64,000 nucleotides of DNA from Symbiodinium natans (GCA_905221605.1 CAJNDS010002348.1:354501-418500); one strand, 5' to 3'; counted from the stretch's first letter, positions 51,410-61,381 are shown. The notes: generated by a model from the letters alone, not told the origin. Numbers and translations are program-made.

Positions 51410-54400
51410 ATGGCTTCTCCTGAGGACGCAGTGGCGCCAGTGACCCCGTCAACGTTGCCTTGCCCGGTAGATGCAGATGTGTCTATAGAGGCCCCTGATG
51501 AGGACAAGTTTGTCCAGGTGATGTTGGGCGACTTGACTGATGTCTTTCAGAAGTTTGGTGGACCGGCCCAGTACTTGCAGCAGAAACTTGTGACAGAGAA
51601 AGACAGGACAGCCTTCAGGAACTACCTGCAGCAGCTGCTGCCTGAGCGGGACGACTGGCTCTACGTGGAAGACGCTGACCTTCCCAAGGTCAAGGACCAT
51701 GAGATGGCCCAGCAGCTGCCCCAGACTGTGCACATCGCCAGCCTGGGCTTCGACAGTGCTTGCAGCTTGAAGCCCAGCCCGGGACTGAGTGTGGCGAACC
51801 AGTTGCTTGAGCACTACTTGAGGGACGGCTTTGTTACCGCCTCAGAGCCTTTGCTCATCACACAGGATGTCCAGTTTCCCGCTGGCCTCAACCCTCCGCT
51901 GCATGCTCACACGGGCCTGAAGTGCTTCAGCTTGGGCTATGTCAAAGGCATGGCCCGTGCAACTACAGCCTTGGCTTTGCTCCACCGTGCTTGGGTGCAG
52001 TCCTGGGACTTGCAGTCCTGCCACAAGAAGCTCTGGGAGTCCCTGCAGGTTGTGCATGTGCACCACCTGGAGACAGGAAGCAAGGTGGAAGAGGGCTTGA
52101 AAAACATGCAGTACTCTGCGCGTGGCAGCGTGCGCAAGGCCAACAGCGTGATACAGATTGTCAAGATGATCCAGGCCTTGCTGCAGCATGGCATGCAGGA
52201 CTTCTCGGTTTTCGTGCGGCAGTGGAACGCGATGGCCCCCTCCAGCCATCGCCTGGTGGGTAAGAAAGCCCAGGCGTTGAAGCTTCTGTTTGACTCGGCC
52301 CCGCAGGCCGGTTTTTTTGTCAGCTTAGGATTGAGCTTTAAAACTTTAAAGTGTTGTGAGAGTCTTGATTGACTTGATATGCCCAGGGCTTCGAGCGTTC
52401 TTCCATTCTTCTGATTCCTCTAGTGCTGCCTGTCAATGTCATTTAAGCACTGTATTCACCAAATTTGCGTAGGTTGTCTTGGACCTCGTGGTGCAGCACG
52501 TCGGGCGCTGTGGTTGGGAACTGTGCGCTTGGTCAGACGACAGCCTAGCCAGCAAGAAACTGTACCCTGGCCACCAGTTTCCTGCGAAGACGAAGGTTTG
52601 GCTCGCCCGCTTGAAAGTCTCTGACGAGAGCATGCTGCTGTTCGGCCAGCGCGTGCATTCGTCGCACGACAAGAAGCCCGACTACTTGCGGAAGGTGAAG
52701 GACGACCAGGCAGCCATGGAAGCCTTGGCTGAGCGTGCAGCCTTCATCTGGCACTGTGGCCAGGAGTTCCTCCAGCATGTCCCAGTGAAGGCTGCTGACA
52801 TCCAGCTTTTCTTCTACGACGCTTGGGTGGCGGGCCACAGTGTCCTTGAAACAGAGGCCCAGGCCGCACTGCTGGACAAGTCCCCAGCCTTTGAGGTGAC
52901 GAAGCATCTCTCGGCGCTGCGTGGGCTCATGGACTCCCACATGTTCTCTGCGCCGATCGCTACCTTGAGCGAGCCTGACAAAGAAGCCTTGGACATTGAC
53001 GCCTGGAAGCTGCAGGAGAAGCAGATGAAGTACGACATGACTGTCTACGCGAACTGGACGAAGAAGACCAGTGACGCAGAGACTGCCCGGGAAACAGCTA
53101 GGCAAGAGTGGCGACTTAATCGCCGTGAGAAGTGCCAGGCAGCCACCTCCAACTTCATGGAGACCTGCTGCAAGCTTCAGGTCTGGGATGGCAAGAAGCC
53201 TGAGCGGTCAGTCGCTGAGGCTGCCAAGTTCAAGCGAGAGCTTGCAGAGAAGTCCTGTGGAGGCTCAGACCAGGTTCCCTGCCTGGTCTACCTGAACTAC
53301 ACTGCCCCGTGCCTCATCTATGCTGAGCATTCTGTGGCGCACCAGCACGTGCTCACCTGGGCAATGCATGAGTCACCTCAGTCTGCTGGCATTTTGCTGG
53401 CCCCGGCCTTCACATACAACAAAGGCCGCATCCACCTTGAGGAAAAGAAGTTGCTTGAAGTCTTTACCCAGGCTCACCTCAATGTCGACACGCACTTCTC
53501 CCTGCTGTTTTCTGAGAAGCTGGACGCACGGGACTGCCGTCCCATGACGTACCCTGGGAGGCTTCTCTTCCCAGGAGCCGCAGATGTGTCGAAGTCCTTG
53601 TGGGCAGGCTGTTTGCTGAGGAAGCAGCAGAGAACGGCCCCGCAGCACTTTGTGAAGAGCCAAGACCTTCGTGAGGTCGAGAACCTGGCGGCTGACTCCC
53701 TGCCGCCCTCCACGGACCTGCGTGACAACCATGTTCATGGTGCCTCCAAAGTTGCCCAGGTCGGGCCTCAGTCCGCTGGAGCTCTCTTGGAAGCCATGCT
53801 GGATGGAGTGGACCTGTCGAAGATGAAGGGCATGTTGCTGCTGGACCTCTTCCCCCACACTGGCGACATGCTCGAGGCTTTTGCGTTGCAGCAGCGCCTG
53901 TACTCCAAGAAAGTCACGCTTGGATACATGGGCTTCTTCGACAGCCAGACGCACTTGACATGGGCAGAGACGTTTGTGAAAGACAGCCTGGTGGACAAAA
54001 TCCTGGAAGGCAGCCTCAACATGCCGAACGGGGAGAAGCTGGAGAAAGAGATCAGCCCAGACTTGCTGGACAACCTGCCCCCGAAGCCCCAGCTCAATGT
54101 GTTGGTGTGGACGAAGGACAGCACTGTTTCGTTGCCAACTGCAGTCGTGAAGAAGTGGCAAGGCCACGCCGTGGTTGGGCAGCAGTTTGCCGAGTTCCTG
54201 GAGGACTTCACCAACAAGGGGTTCACTGTGGCAGACCCATGCCAAGAGTCCAGCGAGGACAAAGAGGAGCCAAGCAAGCGTACTGCCCCTGGGGGGGACG
54301 AAACTGGCAGCACGACCAGGTCTCCGAAGAGGGTCAAGTGCATGGACTTGACTACTCGTCTTGTCCAGGCGAATGCTGTGAGTGAGGCGTTGCTTTTCGA

Positions 54401-54968
54401 AGCAAGTCTGGCTGGCAAGAATCCAGCAGTCCTGCAGATCCGGGCCAACCACACTGTGTACCTGCACAACAAGACTGAGACAGAGTACTCGAGTCCAGAC
54501 AAGGGCTTCCTCACGAGCTTCGGTAAAGGCCAGTTCAAGCTCGTGAAGGCCGGGGACAACCAGGCCACAGGCTACACCTTCAACCTGACAGGATCCGAGG
54601 ACTTGGTAGTCAGCAATGGACAGGTCTGCACTGTGGGGGAGCTCGTCCAGACCATGCGTGAGAAGAAGCCAGACTGCCAGGTCTGCTACCACAACTTGAC
54701 GACTGACCCGCAGAACCCCAAGAAGTTCAGCCTCCAGCAGACCCACTGCGTCGCCTTCCAGCCCAAGGCCCTTGAGGAGAAGGACAAGCTGGACCAGAAC
54801 AACCTGGGCACGAAGGAGCCGTGGACGACGTGGCAGGGATCTGATGCAATGAATTTGCTGTGGGCTGTGCGATGGGTTACGAAGGGACTGACACCAGTCA
54901 AGCCAGTGGTCCACTTGAAAGAGAGAGTGGTCCTCAAAGCAGGCGAAGTCTGCCGCTTGTCGAAGTAA
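51410..54968 (+). CDS. Large two-exon protein of unknown function, ~1,130 aa
   Basis: Exon 1 51410-52306 (MASPEDAVAPVTPSTLPCPV...) and exon 2 52473-54968 join in phase 0 as SAPQ-VVLDLVVQHVGRC. The donor is CAG^GC and the acceptor GCGTAG^GTT, where the TAG would be a stop if not spliced; the intron is 166 bp. Exon 2 has no ATG at its start, which supports the join. The protein is largely globular: Lys/Glu helices at 52950-53250, and LLLDLFPHTGDMLEAFAL near 53845, which faintly recalls a methyltransferase motif I, followed by VLVWTKDSTVSLP and GHAVVGQQFAEFLEDF. A basic NLS-like RSPKRVK precedes a C-terminal domain (SDEYSS-type, CQVCYHNLTTDPQNPKKFSL). I know no family for it. Confidence 0.68.
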
Positions 54969-55815
54969 CAGCTGCCGCTACAGGCGCCGGCTCTTTTGAC
55001 ACTGTAGTGAAGGCTGCAGGCATGTTTGCAGAAGGTGAGTGCTTTGCTTTTAGGTTGCTTTACTTTAAAACTTTCAGCCCCCGCAAAGAACGGTCATAAG
55101 TTCTTTTACTGTCTGCAGCAGCAGCAACTCATCCGAGCACATGTCCTGCAGCTTGCTAGCAGCGATTGGCTGCTGAAGATGTGTTGTCATCACACATACT
55201 AGGTCCGTGCTCTCCGCTTTGTCAGTATGGTGCTTTTCGAACGGAAAGTAAACAGTGCAGCCCCTTATTGTCCTAGGCGTCTGAGCCTGCTTACTTTCTG
55301 CTTGCTGGACAGAGCGCTTGGAGTGCAGTGGTGTTCCCAGTCACAGTCATTGACTGTGCACTGCTGGGGTAGCTGGAAGCAGCAGCAACAAGACGAGCAA
55401 ATGACAGGATTCTAATGCTTCGCAGCTGTGCTAGACAAGGTGAGCACTGGAGGCCAGCTTGCTGGCCACCAGGCGAGCCTCAAGTAAATGTAGTCTGCAG
55501 TCTTGTACTGTTTCTAAACCCCAAAGCAGAATCTGCCAGCTCAGTCCTGCCAATCAGGCAATGCCACCAGTAAGCATGTTGAAGTTTCCTTTGTGCTGCT
55601 ATCCCAATCCAGCTCTCAGGCCAAAACAGTAGGCAAGTATGCAGTGGCTGTGCTAGCTGCAGACCGACAGTCAGCATACAGTCACCACGCTAACTGCATA
55701 CAATCACCATACCCTAGGCCTGATTCGTCACCAGGCATGAGAAAGTTTAGGCCGCGCAGTGAAAGACTCAGGCCCCTACACAAAGACTTTAGCGTTGTAG
55801 GCCTGCCTTGTAGCC
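54969..55815. other. Spacer between genes 4 and 5 of insertion 2
   Basis: No certain gene. Contains a hairpin variant (GCAGCTTGCTAGC, near 55150), hairpin motif 4, and several CAGTCA/GACTGCA words. Confidence 0.45.
55452..55467. repeat. Hairpin motif 4 of insertion 2
   Basis: GGCCAGCTTGCTGGCC followed by ACCAGG, as in motif 3. Confidence 0.8.
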
Positions 55816-56301
55816 ATGGCAGACAGCAAGGAGCAAAAGGTGCAAGACTGGTCCCCTGTCAGCCCCGCGCCTGACGAGGAAATGTCCCCGGTCACGCCCC
55901 CCACAGTCTATCATGAAGATGATATGAAGATGGTCTGGAACGCTGGTCTGCAGGCAGGTCTGAGTCTGGCTGTCGCTGCTGCAGCCCCTAACTCTGCGGC
56001 GGTAAACTTTGCAGCCACAAGCTCTGCAGCTGCAAACTCTGCAGAGTCTGCAGCCACTGTCCCTACACCCTCTGCAGCTGCCGCGACAACTACAGGGAGC
56101 ACAGAGTTTTCGAGCTCTTCGGCCTCTAGCAACCCAAACCTGAAGGGCAAACTGGTGCCAACGACAGAGGCTGAGTGGAAGCTACGCAAACTCAGAGACA
56201 AGAAGAACGCGAAGGAGAAGGTGAGGCAGGACAAGAAGAAGAAGGACAAACTTCTGCAAGGACAGAAGGAGAAGCCGGCTGGGCCTGGACCTGCTGCTTG
56301 A
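55816..56301 (+). CDS. Small Ala/Ser-rich protein with basic tail, 161 aa
   Basis: ATG 55816 in the context GCCATGG. The N-terminus (VQDWSPVSPAPDEEMSPVTP) has two SPV(S/T)P words. Residues 45-100 are Ala/Ser/Thr low complexity (AAPNSAAVNFAATSSAAANS). A basic coiled-coil-like tail (WKLRKLRDKKNAKEKVRQDK) ends in Lys/Gly/Pro. Stop TGA 56299, followed 15 bp later by a hairpin motif. Could be a DNA-binding accessory protein; this is inference from charge only. Confidence 0.6.
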   Translation: MADSKEQKVQDWSPVSPAPDEEMSPVTPPTVYHEDDMKMVWNAGLQAGLSLAVAAAAPNSAAVNFAATSSAAANSAESAATVPTPSAAAATTTGSTEFSSSSASSNPNLKGKLVPTTEAEWKLRKLRDKKNAKEKVRQDKKKKDKLLQGQKEKPAGPGPAA

Positions 56302-56316
56302 AAAAAAGTTCTGGCA

Positions 56317-56330
56317 GCCAGCTTGCTGGC
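56317..56330. repeat. Hairpin motif 5 of insertion 2
   Basis: GCCAGCTTGCTGGC, immediately followed by a degenerate copy GCCAGCCTGCTGGGC. Confidence 0.8.
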
Positions 56331-56399
56331 AGCCAGCCTGCTGGGCTTCAGGTCTGTCTTTCTAGAGGCTTAGGATTGCGGGTTAGTTTAGGGTGCATG

Positions 56400-56775
56400 C
56401 AGGACAGAGGTAAAAAGCTTTAGGCTTTAAGGTTTTAAAGGGTTTAGGGTTGTGGGTGCAGTGTTTAGGCCTTTCTGGCAGCCAGCTTGCTGGCAGCCAG
56501 CCTACTGGGTTTAAGGTCTGTCTTTCTGTAGGCAGGGCTTTGGGTGCATTATTTAATTTACGGGTTTGAAAAAGGAGCTAAAAGCTACGAGGCTTAAGGC
56601 TCCAAAGGGCATAGGGTTTAGCATTCAGGGGCTGGGGTGCAGTGTACGGTTTCAAAAGGAGTTAACAGCTTAAGGGGCTTAAGGCTTCAAAGGGGTTTAG
56701 GGTGTAAGTATGGTTTGAAAGGGAGTTAAGAGCTTCAGGGCCTGAAGGCCTCCGAGGGTTAAGGTTTGATTTGGG
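56400..56775. repeat. Short tandem repeat region near the right TIR
   Basis: Four diverged units of about 75 bp with AAAAGGAGTTAA.AGCTTAAG and GGCTTCAAAGGGGTTTAGGG. They incorporate TTTAGGG words. No coding capacity. Confidence 0.65.
56481..56494. repeat. Hairpin motif 6 of insertion 2
   Basis: GCCAGCTTGCTGGC followed by the degenerate copy GCCAGCCTACTGGG, the same pairing as motif 5. Confidence 0.8.
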
Positions 56776-56933
56776 GTGCAAAGTTTTAAGGTTTTTCCGA
56801 GCCAATAAGCTGGCAACCACAAGAGGGGGTTAGGGGACTCTTGGGCTCCAAGTATGTTTCAGGACCTGGTATTTTTGGGGTAATTCCCCCCCTTTGTTTT
56901 GCGAATAGGTGTTTGCTATTCTTTTAGTGACTT

Positions 56934-57012
56934 GGTGAAAATACCTTTGGAAACGAGCCTTTTCGACAATCCTTTTATATGACTCAACTATCCTCTTATA
57001 TGATGGCTCGTT
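56934..57012 (-). repeat. Right TIR of insertion 2
   Basis: Inverted partner of 45307-45384, with the same two internal units. It ends GATGGCTCGTT, followed by the CCTT duplication at 57013-57016. Confidence 0.85.
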
Positions 57013-60000
57013 CCTTCCTCCTTGAAGATGACGGGGCCGTTCAACTCGAGAGTGTGTCTGGACTTCGTTCACCTGCACGACGCGGATAAGGAAGGACACT
57101 GGTTCTTGCACATCGTGGAGCCAAATGGGTCCTTCAACGTCTTCTACCCGGTGGAGAGCCGAAATCCAGAACATGTGTTCGAGACCTTCTGCAACATATG
57201 GGCTTCTTTGGCCGGTTGGCCGGACGCCATCCTGGTGGACCAGGACGGGGGCTTCGGAGCGTATTTTGCAGAACAGCTCGTTAACGTCGGCACGGAAATC
57301 GAGCACATTGCGGCGGAGGCACACTGGCAAGCAGGACAGGTCGAGACGTTCAACCGGGCGTTCCGGTACGCGGCGGCCAAGTTGATCGACGAGCACCACA
57401 TTACCGGCCGACTGGGGATGAAGATGCTCGCCTCTTCTGTCGGCGCCAGCATGAACGACCGAGTTCGCACTTCTGGCTGCTCAGCAAACGAATGGGTGTT
57501 CGGGAAACACCCAAAGGTGCCAGTGGACTTGCTGTCACCGGATGGAAAGCTACAAGCTCTTCAAGGCATGGATGCCGACCAGGAGTTGAGACTGCGCCAA
57601 CAAATCCGGGCCAGCGCCGACGCCAAGCTTGCCGAGTTCTCCGTGAACCAGTCGTTGAGCAAGGCAATCCTCCGTCTGGGCAGACCAACTCGTCAGAGCT
57701 ATGAGCCGGGCGAATTGGTGGCCTTCTGGCGTGAAGCCAGGACCAGGAAAGATCCAAAGACAAGGAAGCTTCCGGCTGGTTGGTGCAGAGGCTCAGTCAT
57801 TGGGCCCCACCGTGGAGATGAAGGCCAGTCGAACTACTGGGTCACCTCAAACGGCCGCTGTTTGTTGGTGGCCAAAGAGCAGCTGCGACCGGCCTTTGGG
57901 ACAGAAGTGTGGCGCATCCAAGAAGAGGACATGCAGCAGCTGTTAGACAACCCGCCGGAGGAGTTCCTGGACATACGAGCCGAGGTCCCCGATGGAGAAG
58001 CTGGTGCACCCGGGGAAGTAATCCCTTTCTTCGACGACAACATCGAGGACGCACCTAACGAACTTCCCGGCGTAGACGCACAAGCCGCAGCAGGTGAAGG
58101 AGAGCATCGCGAAGGAGACGGACCACTACCGGAGCGATATGAACATGGCACTGGTTCCTTGTGTGGGTCTGATAGGACACAGCCGTCCCCAACGGCGCGC
58201 GAGGACCGACCTAGCGGCCTTGAAGAACCGGAAGCAAAGCGTTTCCGCTCGGAGGTCGTGGAGGTTGATACGCCAGAACCAGAGTTGGACGAAGCTGCTG
58301 AGGCTGCTCTTGAGGCCGCGCTCGGGAAGGGCGTAAACATCACCACCGTCTATGTGCCGGTTTCAGTGGAGGAGCTCTTTGCCAAACCTTCGCAGCCCTT
58401 CCAGGAGTCCGTTTTGGCCGCTGGCACACGCGCTGCGTGCGCAACTCGAAAAGAGGCCAAAGCGCTTGAGAAGGAGATCCCCTTCAACCAGATCCCATTC
58501 GAGCAGAAGGACAGCTACGCGGCGGCCTTGCAGAAGGAGTGGGACACATGGACAAAGTATGCAGCGGTCGAGATCCTGTCGCCCCACGCGTCCCAGGTTG
58601 TGTTGGAACAGTACGACAGCAGTCGCATCCTCGACACTAGGGTGTGCTACCGCAACAAGAATGCGGCCTACCCCTGGCTGCCTTTGAAAGCAAAGGCTAG
58701 GCTGGTGTGCAGGGGCGACCGCGATCCTGACTTGCTCACTTTGCGGCGAGATGCTCCGACGCTGACAAGATTGGGTCTCATGGTGATCCTTCAAATTGCA
58801 GCAAGCTTGCCGTCCTGGTTCCTCTTCAACGCGGACGTCACCGGCGCTTTCTTGCAGGGCGACCAGTCGCTGGCTTCGAGGAAGGAGCCTTTGTTTCTAA
58901 GGCAACCCCGTGAGGGCCTTCCGGGGCTCGTCACGGGCCAGATCCTTCTCGTGGTTCGCGGGATTTTCGGCCTGGCAAACTCACCAAGGTTGTTCTGGAG
59001 GCACCTCCGCGACACATTGTTAAAGCTGGGTTTCGTGCAGTCCGTGCTCGATAAGGCCCTCTTCGCCTACTACCACCTGGGGCAATTGGTGCTCCTGATG
59101 GGAGCCCACGTGGACGATCTGATCGGTGCCGGCGAACCTGGAGGGCGCGCCGACGAAGTGCTGGCGAAGGTGAAAGAGGCCTTCGACTTTGGGTCCTGGG
59201 CCGACTCCCGGACAGACGAGGTGCTGGAATACGGCGGGAAACAAGTCCGTCGACTTCCTGATGGCCGAGTGCAGCTGACGCAGGAGAAGTTCATCCAGGC
59301 AACGAACCTCACTCCGGTACCGAAGTGGAGGTCCATTCAGCCCAACTCCGAGCTGACTGGCCGGGAGACGACCGAGCTGAGATCGGCCGGCGGCTGTCTA
59401 CACTGGCTCATTGGCCAGACACGTCCGGATCTGGCTGCCGGAACTTCACTCTTCATGTCCGGGAAGCCCACCGTTTCCAACCTCCTCGAGATCAACAAGT
59501 TGCTGAAGGAGGCAAAGAAATCTCAGGACTGGGGCCTGTGTTTTTCCCCCGTGCCGTTGGACCAGGCCAAGGTCGTGGTCTTCAGCGACGCCTCTTGGGC
59601 AAACGCCGAGGGCTTGAAGAGTCAAGCCGGGTACCTGAGCTTCTTGACGGGGCCCGATGTCTTTAGCCCCGGGGGTGACACAGCTTCCCTCATGGATTGG
59701 CGATCACATCGCATCCAACGCCAATGCCGGTCTACGCTGGCAGCTGAGACGATGTCCCTCGACACAGCATTCGACAGCGGCATCTTCCTCCGCGAGCTGT
59801 TAGCGGAAGTTCTCTTGGAGAGCTACTCGCCGGTGCAGAGCGGCGCACTTCCCAAGGACTTTCTCCCTGTACATCCCGTGACTGATTGCCGTAGTTTGTA
59901 TGATCTTCTTGTGAAAGATGGGCCAGTGTCGGCCACGCAAGAGAAGCGTCTCACGATAGACCTAGGTGCAATCAAACAGTCAGCGGAAGAATTTGACCCC

Positions 60001-60114
60001 GAAGACCTGAAAGGTACGTTCAAGTGGGTTGACACCAGTCGCCAGTTAGCCGACCACCTTACCAAGCTTAAGCCATCTTACCAACTTACAAGGTTGGCTG
60101 GCACTGCAAGTTGA
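57013..60114 (+). CDS. pol: Copia integrase core, reverse transcriptase and RNase H
   Basis: Continues the integrase after insertion 2 with about 1,030 uninterrupted codons. Integrase core: Asp in LDFVHLHD (57061), Asp in DQDGGF (57244) and Glu in QVETFNR (57343), spaced 61 and 33 residues, the D,D-35-E layout. A Pro/Glu/acidic linker (57950-58330) follows. Copia-type RT has KDSYAAALQKEWDTW, KARLVCRGDRD, FNADVTGAFLQGD (58828) and GAHVDDLIGAG (about 59105), where HVDD replaces the usual YVDD. RNase H has FSDASWANAEG (59582), TLAAETMSLD (59734), DCRSLYDLL and WVDTSRQLADHLTK. The stop is TGA 60112. All catalytic acidic residues are present, so this part could be functional. Confidence 0.93.
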   Translation, partial: PSSLKMTGPFNSRVCLDFVHLHDADKEGHWFLHIVEPNGSFNVFYPVESRNPEHVFETFCNIWASLAGWPDAILVDQDGGFGAYFAEQLVNVGTEIEHIAAEAHWQAGQVETFNRAFRYAAAKLIDEHHITGRLGMKMLASSVGASMNDRVRTSGCSANEWVFGKHPKVPVDLLSPDGKLQALQGMDADQELRLRQQIRASADAKLAEFSVNQSLSKAILRLGRPTRQSYEPGELVAFWREARTRKDPKTRKLPAGWCRGSVIGPHRGDEGQSNYWVTSNGRCLLVAKEQLRPAFGTEVWRIQEEDMQQLLDNPPEEFLDIRAEVPDGEAGAPGEVIPFFDDNIEDAPNELPGVDAQAAAGEGEHREGDGPLPERYEHGTGSLCGSDRTQPSPTAREDRPSGLEEPEAKRFRSEVVEVDTPEPELDEAAEAALEAALGKGVNITTVYVPVSVEELFAKPSQPFQESVLAAGTRAACATRKEAKALEKEIPFNQIPFEQKDSYAAALQKEWDTWTKYAAVEILSPHASQVVLEQYDSSRILDTRVCYRNKNAAYPWLPLKAKARLVCRGDRDPDLLTLRRDAPTLTRLGLMVILQIAASLPSWFLFNADVTGAFLQGDQSLASRKEPLFLRQPREGLPGLVTGQILLVVRGIFGLANSPRLFWRHLRDTLLKLGFVQSVLDKALFAYYHLGQLVLLMGAHVDDLIGAGEPGGRADEVLAKVKEAFDFGSWADSRTDEVLEYGGKQVRRLPDGRVQLTQEKFIQATNLTPVPKWRSIQPNSELTGRETTELRSAGGCLHWLIGQTRPDLAAGTSLFMSGKPTVSNLLEINKLLKEAKKSQDWGLCFSPVPLDQAKVVVFSDASWANAEGLKSQAGYLSFLTGPDVFSPGGDTASLMDWRSHRIQRQCRSTLAAETMSLDTAFDSGIFLRELLAEVLLESYSPVQSGALPKDFLPVHPVTDCRSLYDLLVKDGPVSATQEKRLTIDLGAIKQSAEEFDPEDLKGTFKWVDTSRQLADHLTKLKPSYQLTRLAGTAS

Positions 60115-60180
60115 CGTACAGAACGATGCCAGGGATCAAGGAAGTCATCCGGCTTCTTGATCAACTTAAAGTACAGGGAA

Positions 60181-60378
60181 TGCAAAGTTCTGCGATTCCA
60201 TATGCTTTCGTGGAGCGAGAGCGTCATGCCATTTGAAGCATGTATGTACTGCCGCTACAGGGCCCTTGAGCTTATGCGCGCTAGGCGCCAGAAAAGTAGC
60301 AGTGTGCAGCCTGCTGGGGAACCTTGTGAACCAGGCTCCAACTCCCTTAATCCGCGGTCGTGAACCCCGCAGATTGCA
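60181..60378 (+). repeat. 3' LTR of copia element
   Basis: 198 bp identical to 363-560, preceded by the purine-rich AGGGAA (plus-strand primer candidate) and followed by ATCAG. Confidence 0.93.
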
Positions 60379-60383
60379 ATCAG
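60379..60383. repeat. Target-site duplication ATCAG, right copy
   Basis: Matches 358-362. Confidence 0.9.
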
Positions 60384-61294
60384 GGCACATGCAACATGCC
60401 GGCCACAAGAGAACACACATTGTAAACTCCATGTACGTCCTCATGTCATCCCTCAGGAGCCAAAGTCATCCGTATACAATATAAATAAATAAATTACTCT
60501 ATATATATACACATATATAGTTATGTATTTAATCTTTGCATATACTTATTGATGTATTGACCTGTTTATCCCAGATCTAAGCCCCTGACACCTGCACCCG
60601 AACCTGAGGTGGTTTGGCGGTGGCACTGACATCACTCCCTCCTACCTGGCCACTGGGCCCTTTTAAGGGTTCAGGGTTTTGGGGTTTAGGGCTGAGGCCA
60701 CTCGGGGTATCCCTGATTTTGGTCTCATCTTTCAGACTTGTTCATGTGGTTGCAAGGGACTTCTTGGCCCTAAGAGGTTGAGAGGTTCTTGCATTATTTG
60801 GCTGTCGGTTGCTGTACATAGGCCTGAGGGTTTAGGGTTTAGGGAACCAGAGTTTAGGGAACCAGAGTTTGGGGTTGAGGGTTTGAGGGTTAGGGGCTGT
60901 TGCTTCTTGTGGGCATAAGGCTTTGTTACCTCTTTGGTATGGCCTTAGCTTCAGGCGTTCAGAGGCACTCTTTTGGGGCAGGGTGTGCTTTTGAGGCTAG
61001 ACCTTTGAACCCATAAGCCCCCTACAAAACCCTTTGGCCCTTCAACCCTGAACCCCCTAAACCTCTTTGAGTCCCTTGAAGCCTGAACCCCTTAAACCCC
61101 TCACACCCCTCAAACCCTCGACTCCGCAAGCCCGTGAGCCCTGGAGCCCAGAATGCCGTATTTCACTCCTTAGAGGCATAGTAGCAGTTCTCTAAATTAG
61201 GTTCCCGTCTGTGCGGTCCCCATACAGTACGGCACCTTATGAAAACGATCCCCCCAAAACCCTGAAACCAAAAACCCGAGTTTAGAGATGTGCG

Positions 61295-61381
61295 TTGGGA
61301 TGTTCCCGCTTATACGAACAGTCCTTCCTTGGGCTTCTGGTACCCCGATTTATAATCCCGAAGAAGGACCTAAGTTAAGGG
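61295..61381. mobile_element. Foldback/MITE-like element, copy 2
   Basis: TTGGGATGTTCCCGCTTATA... and AACAGTCCTTCC on the left, and TATAATCCCGAAGAAGGACC on the right, parallel the element at 30150-30246 with substitutions. A third, partial copy (TTGGGATGTTCCCCCTTACC) starts at about 61775. Confidence 0.7.

Larger units (their letters stand above)
45307..57012 (+). mobile_element. Insertion 2: 11.7-kb gene-bearing TIR transposon
   Basis: Ends are inverted: AAGGAGCCATCATATAAGAG on the left and AACGAGCCATCATATAAGAG on the right, matching at 44 of the first 48 bases and detectably for about 80. It is flanked by CCTT and interrupts copia integrase in frame. Five inferred + strand genes fill it (a DUF7869-like transposase candidate, a basic protein, a methyltransferase-like protein, a large unknown, a small Ala/Lys protein), with hairpin motifs in the spacers. 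I do not recognise a named superfamily with this gene set. Confidence 0.85.
363..60378 (+). mobile_element. Ty1/copia LTR retrotransposon interrupted by two nested insertions
   Basis: Identical 198-bp LTRs (363-560 and 60181-60378), beginning TGCAA and ending TTGCA, are flanked by ATCAG. Between them, after removing 1268-40680 and 45307-57016, the order is gag, zinc knuckle, aspartic protease, a methyltransferase-like domain, the integrase HHCC domain, the integrase core, reverse transcriptase and RNase H. That order (integrase before RT) defines Ty1/copia. The deduced intact length is about 8.9 kb. Single-base frameshifts near 42268 and 45091 and an unresolved linker at 43.1-44.0 kb break the polyprotein; some may be sequencing errors in homopolymers. 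Confidence 0.92.

Noticed and set aside
53373-54914. 513-codon minus-strand frame
   Set aside because: Antisense of the large exon of insertion 2; GC-rich third positions leave few stops. The plus strand has the splice logic and natural composition.
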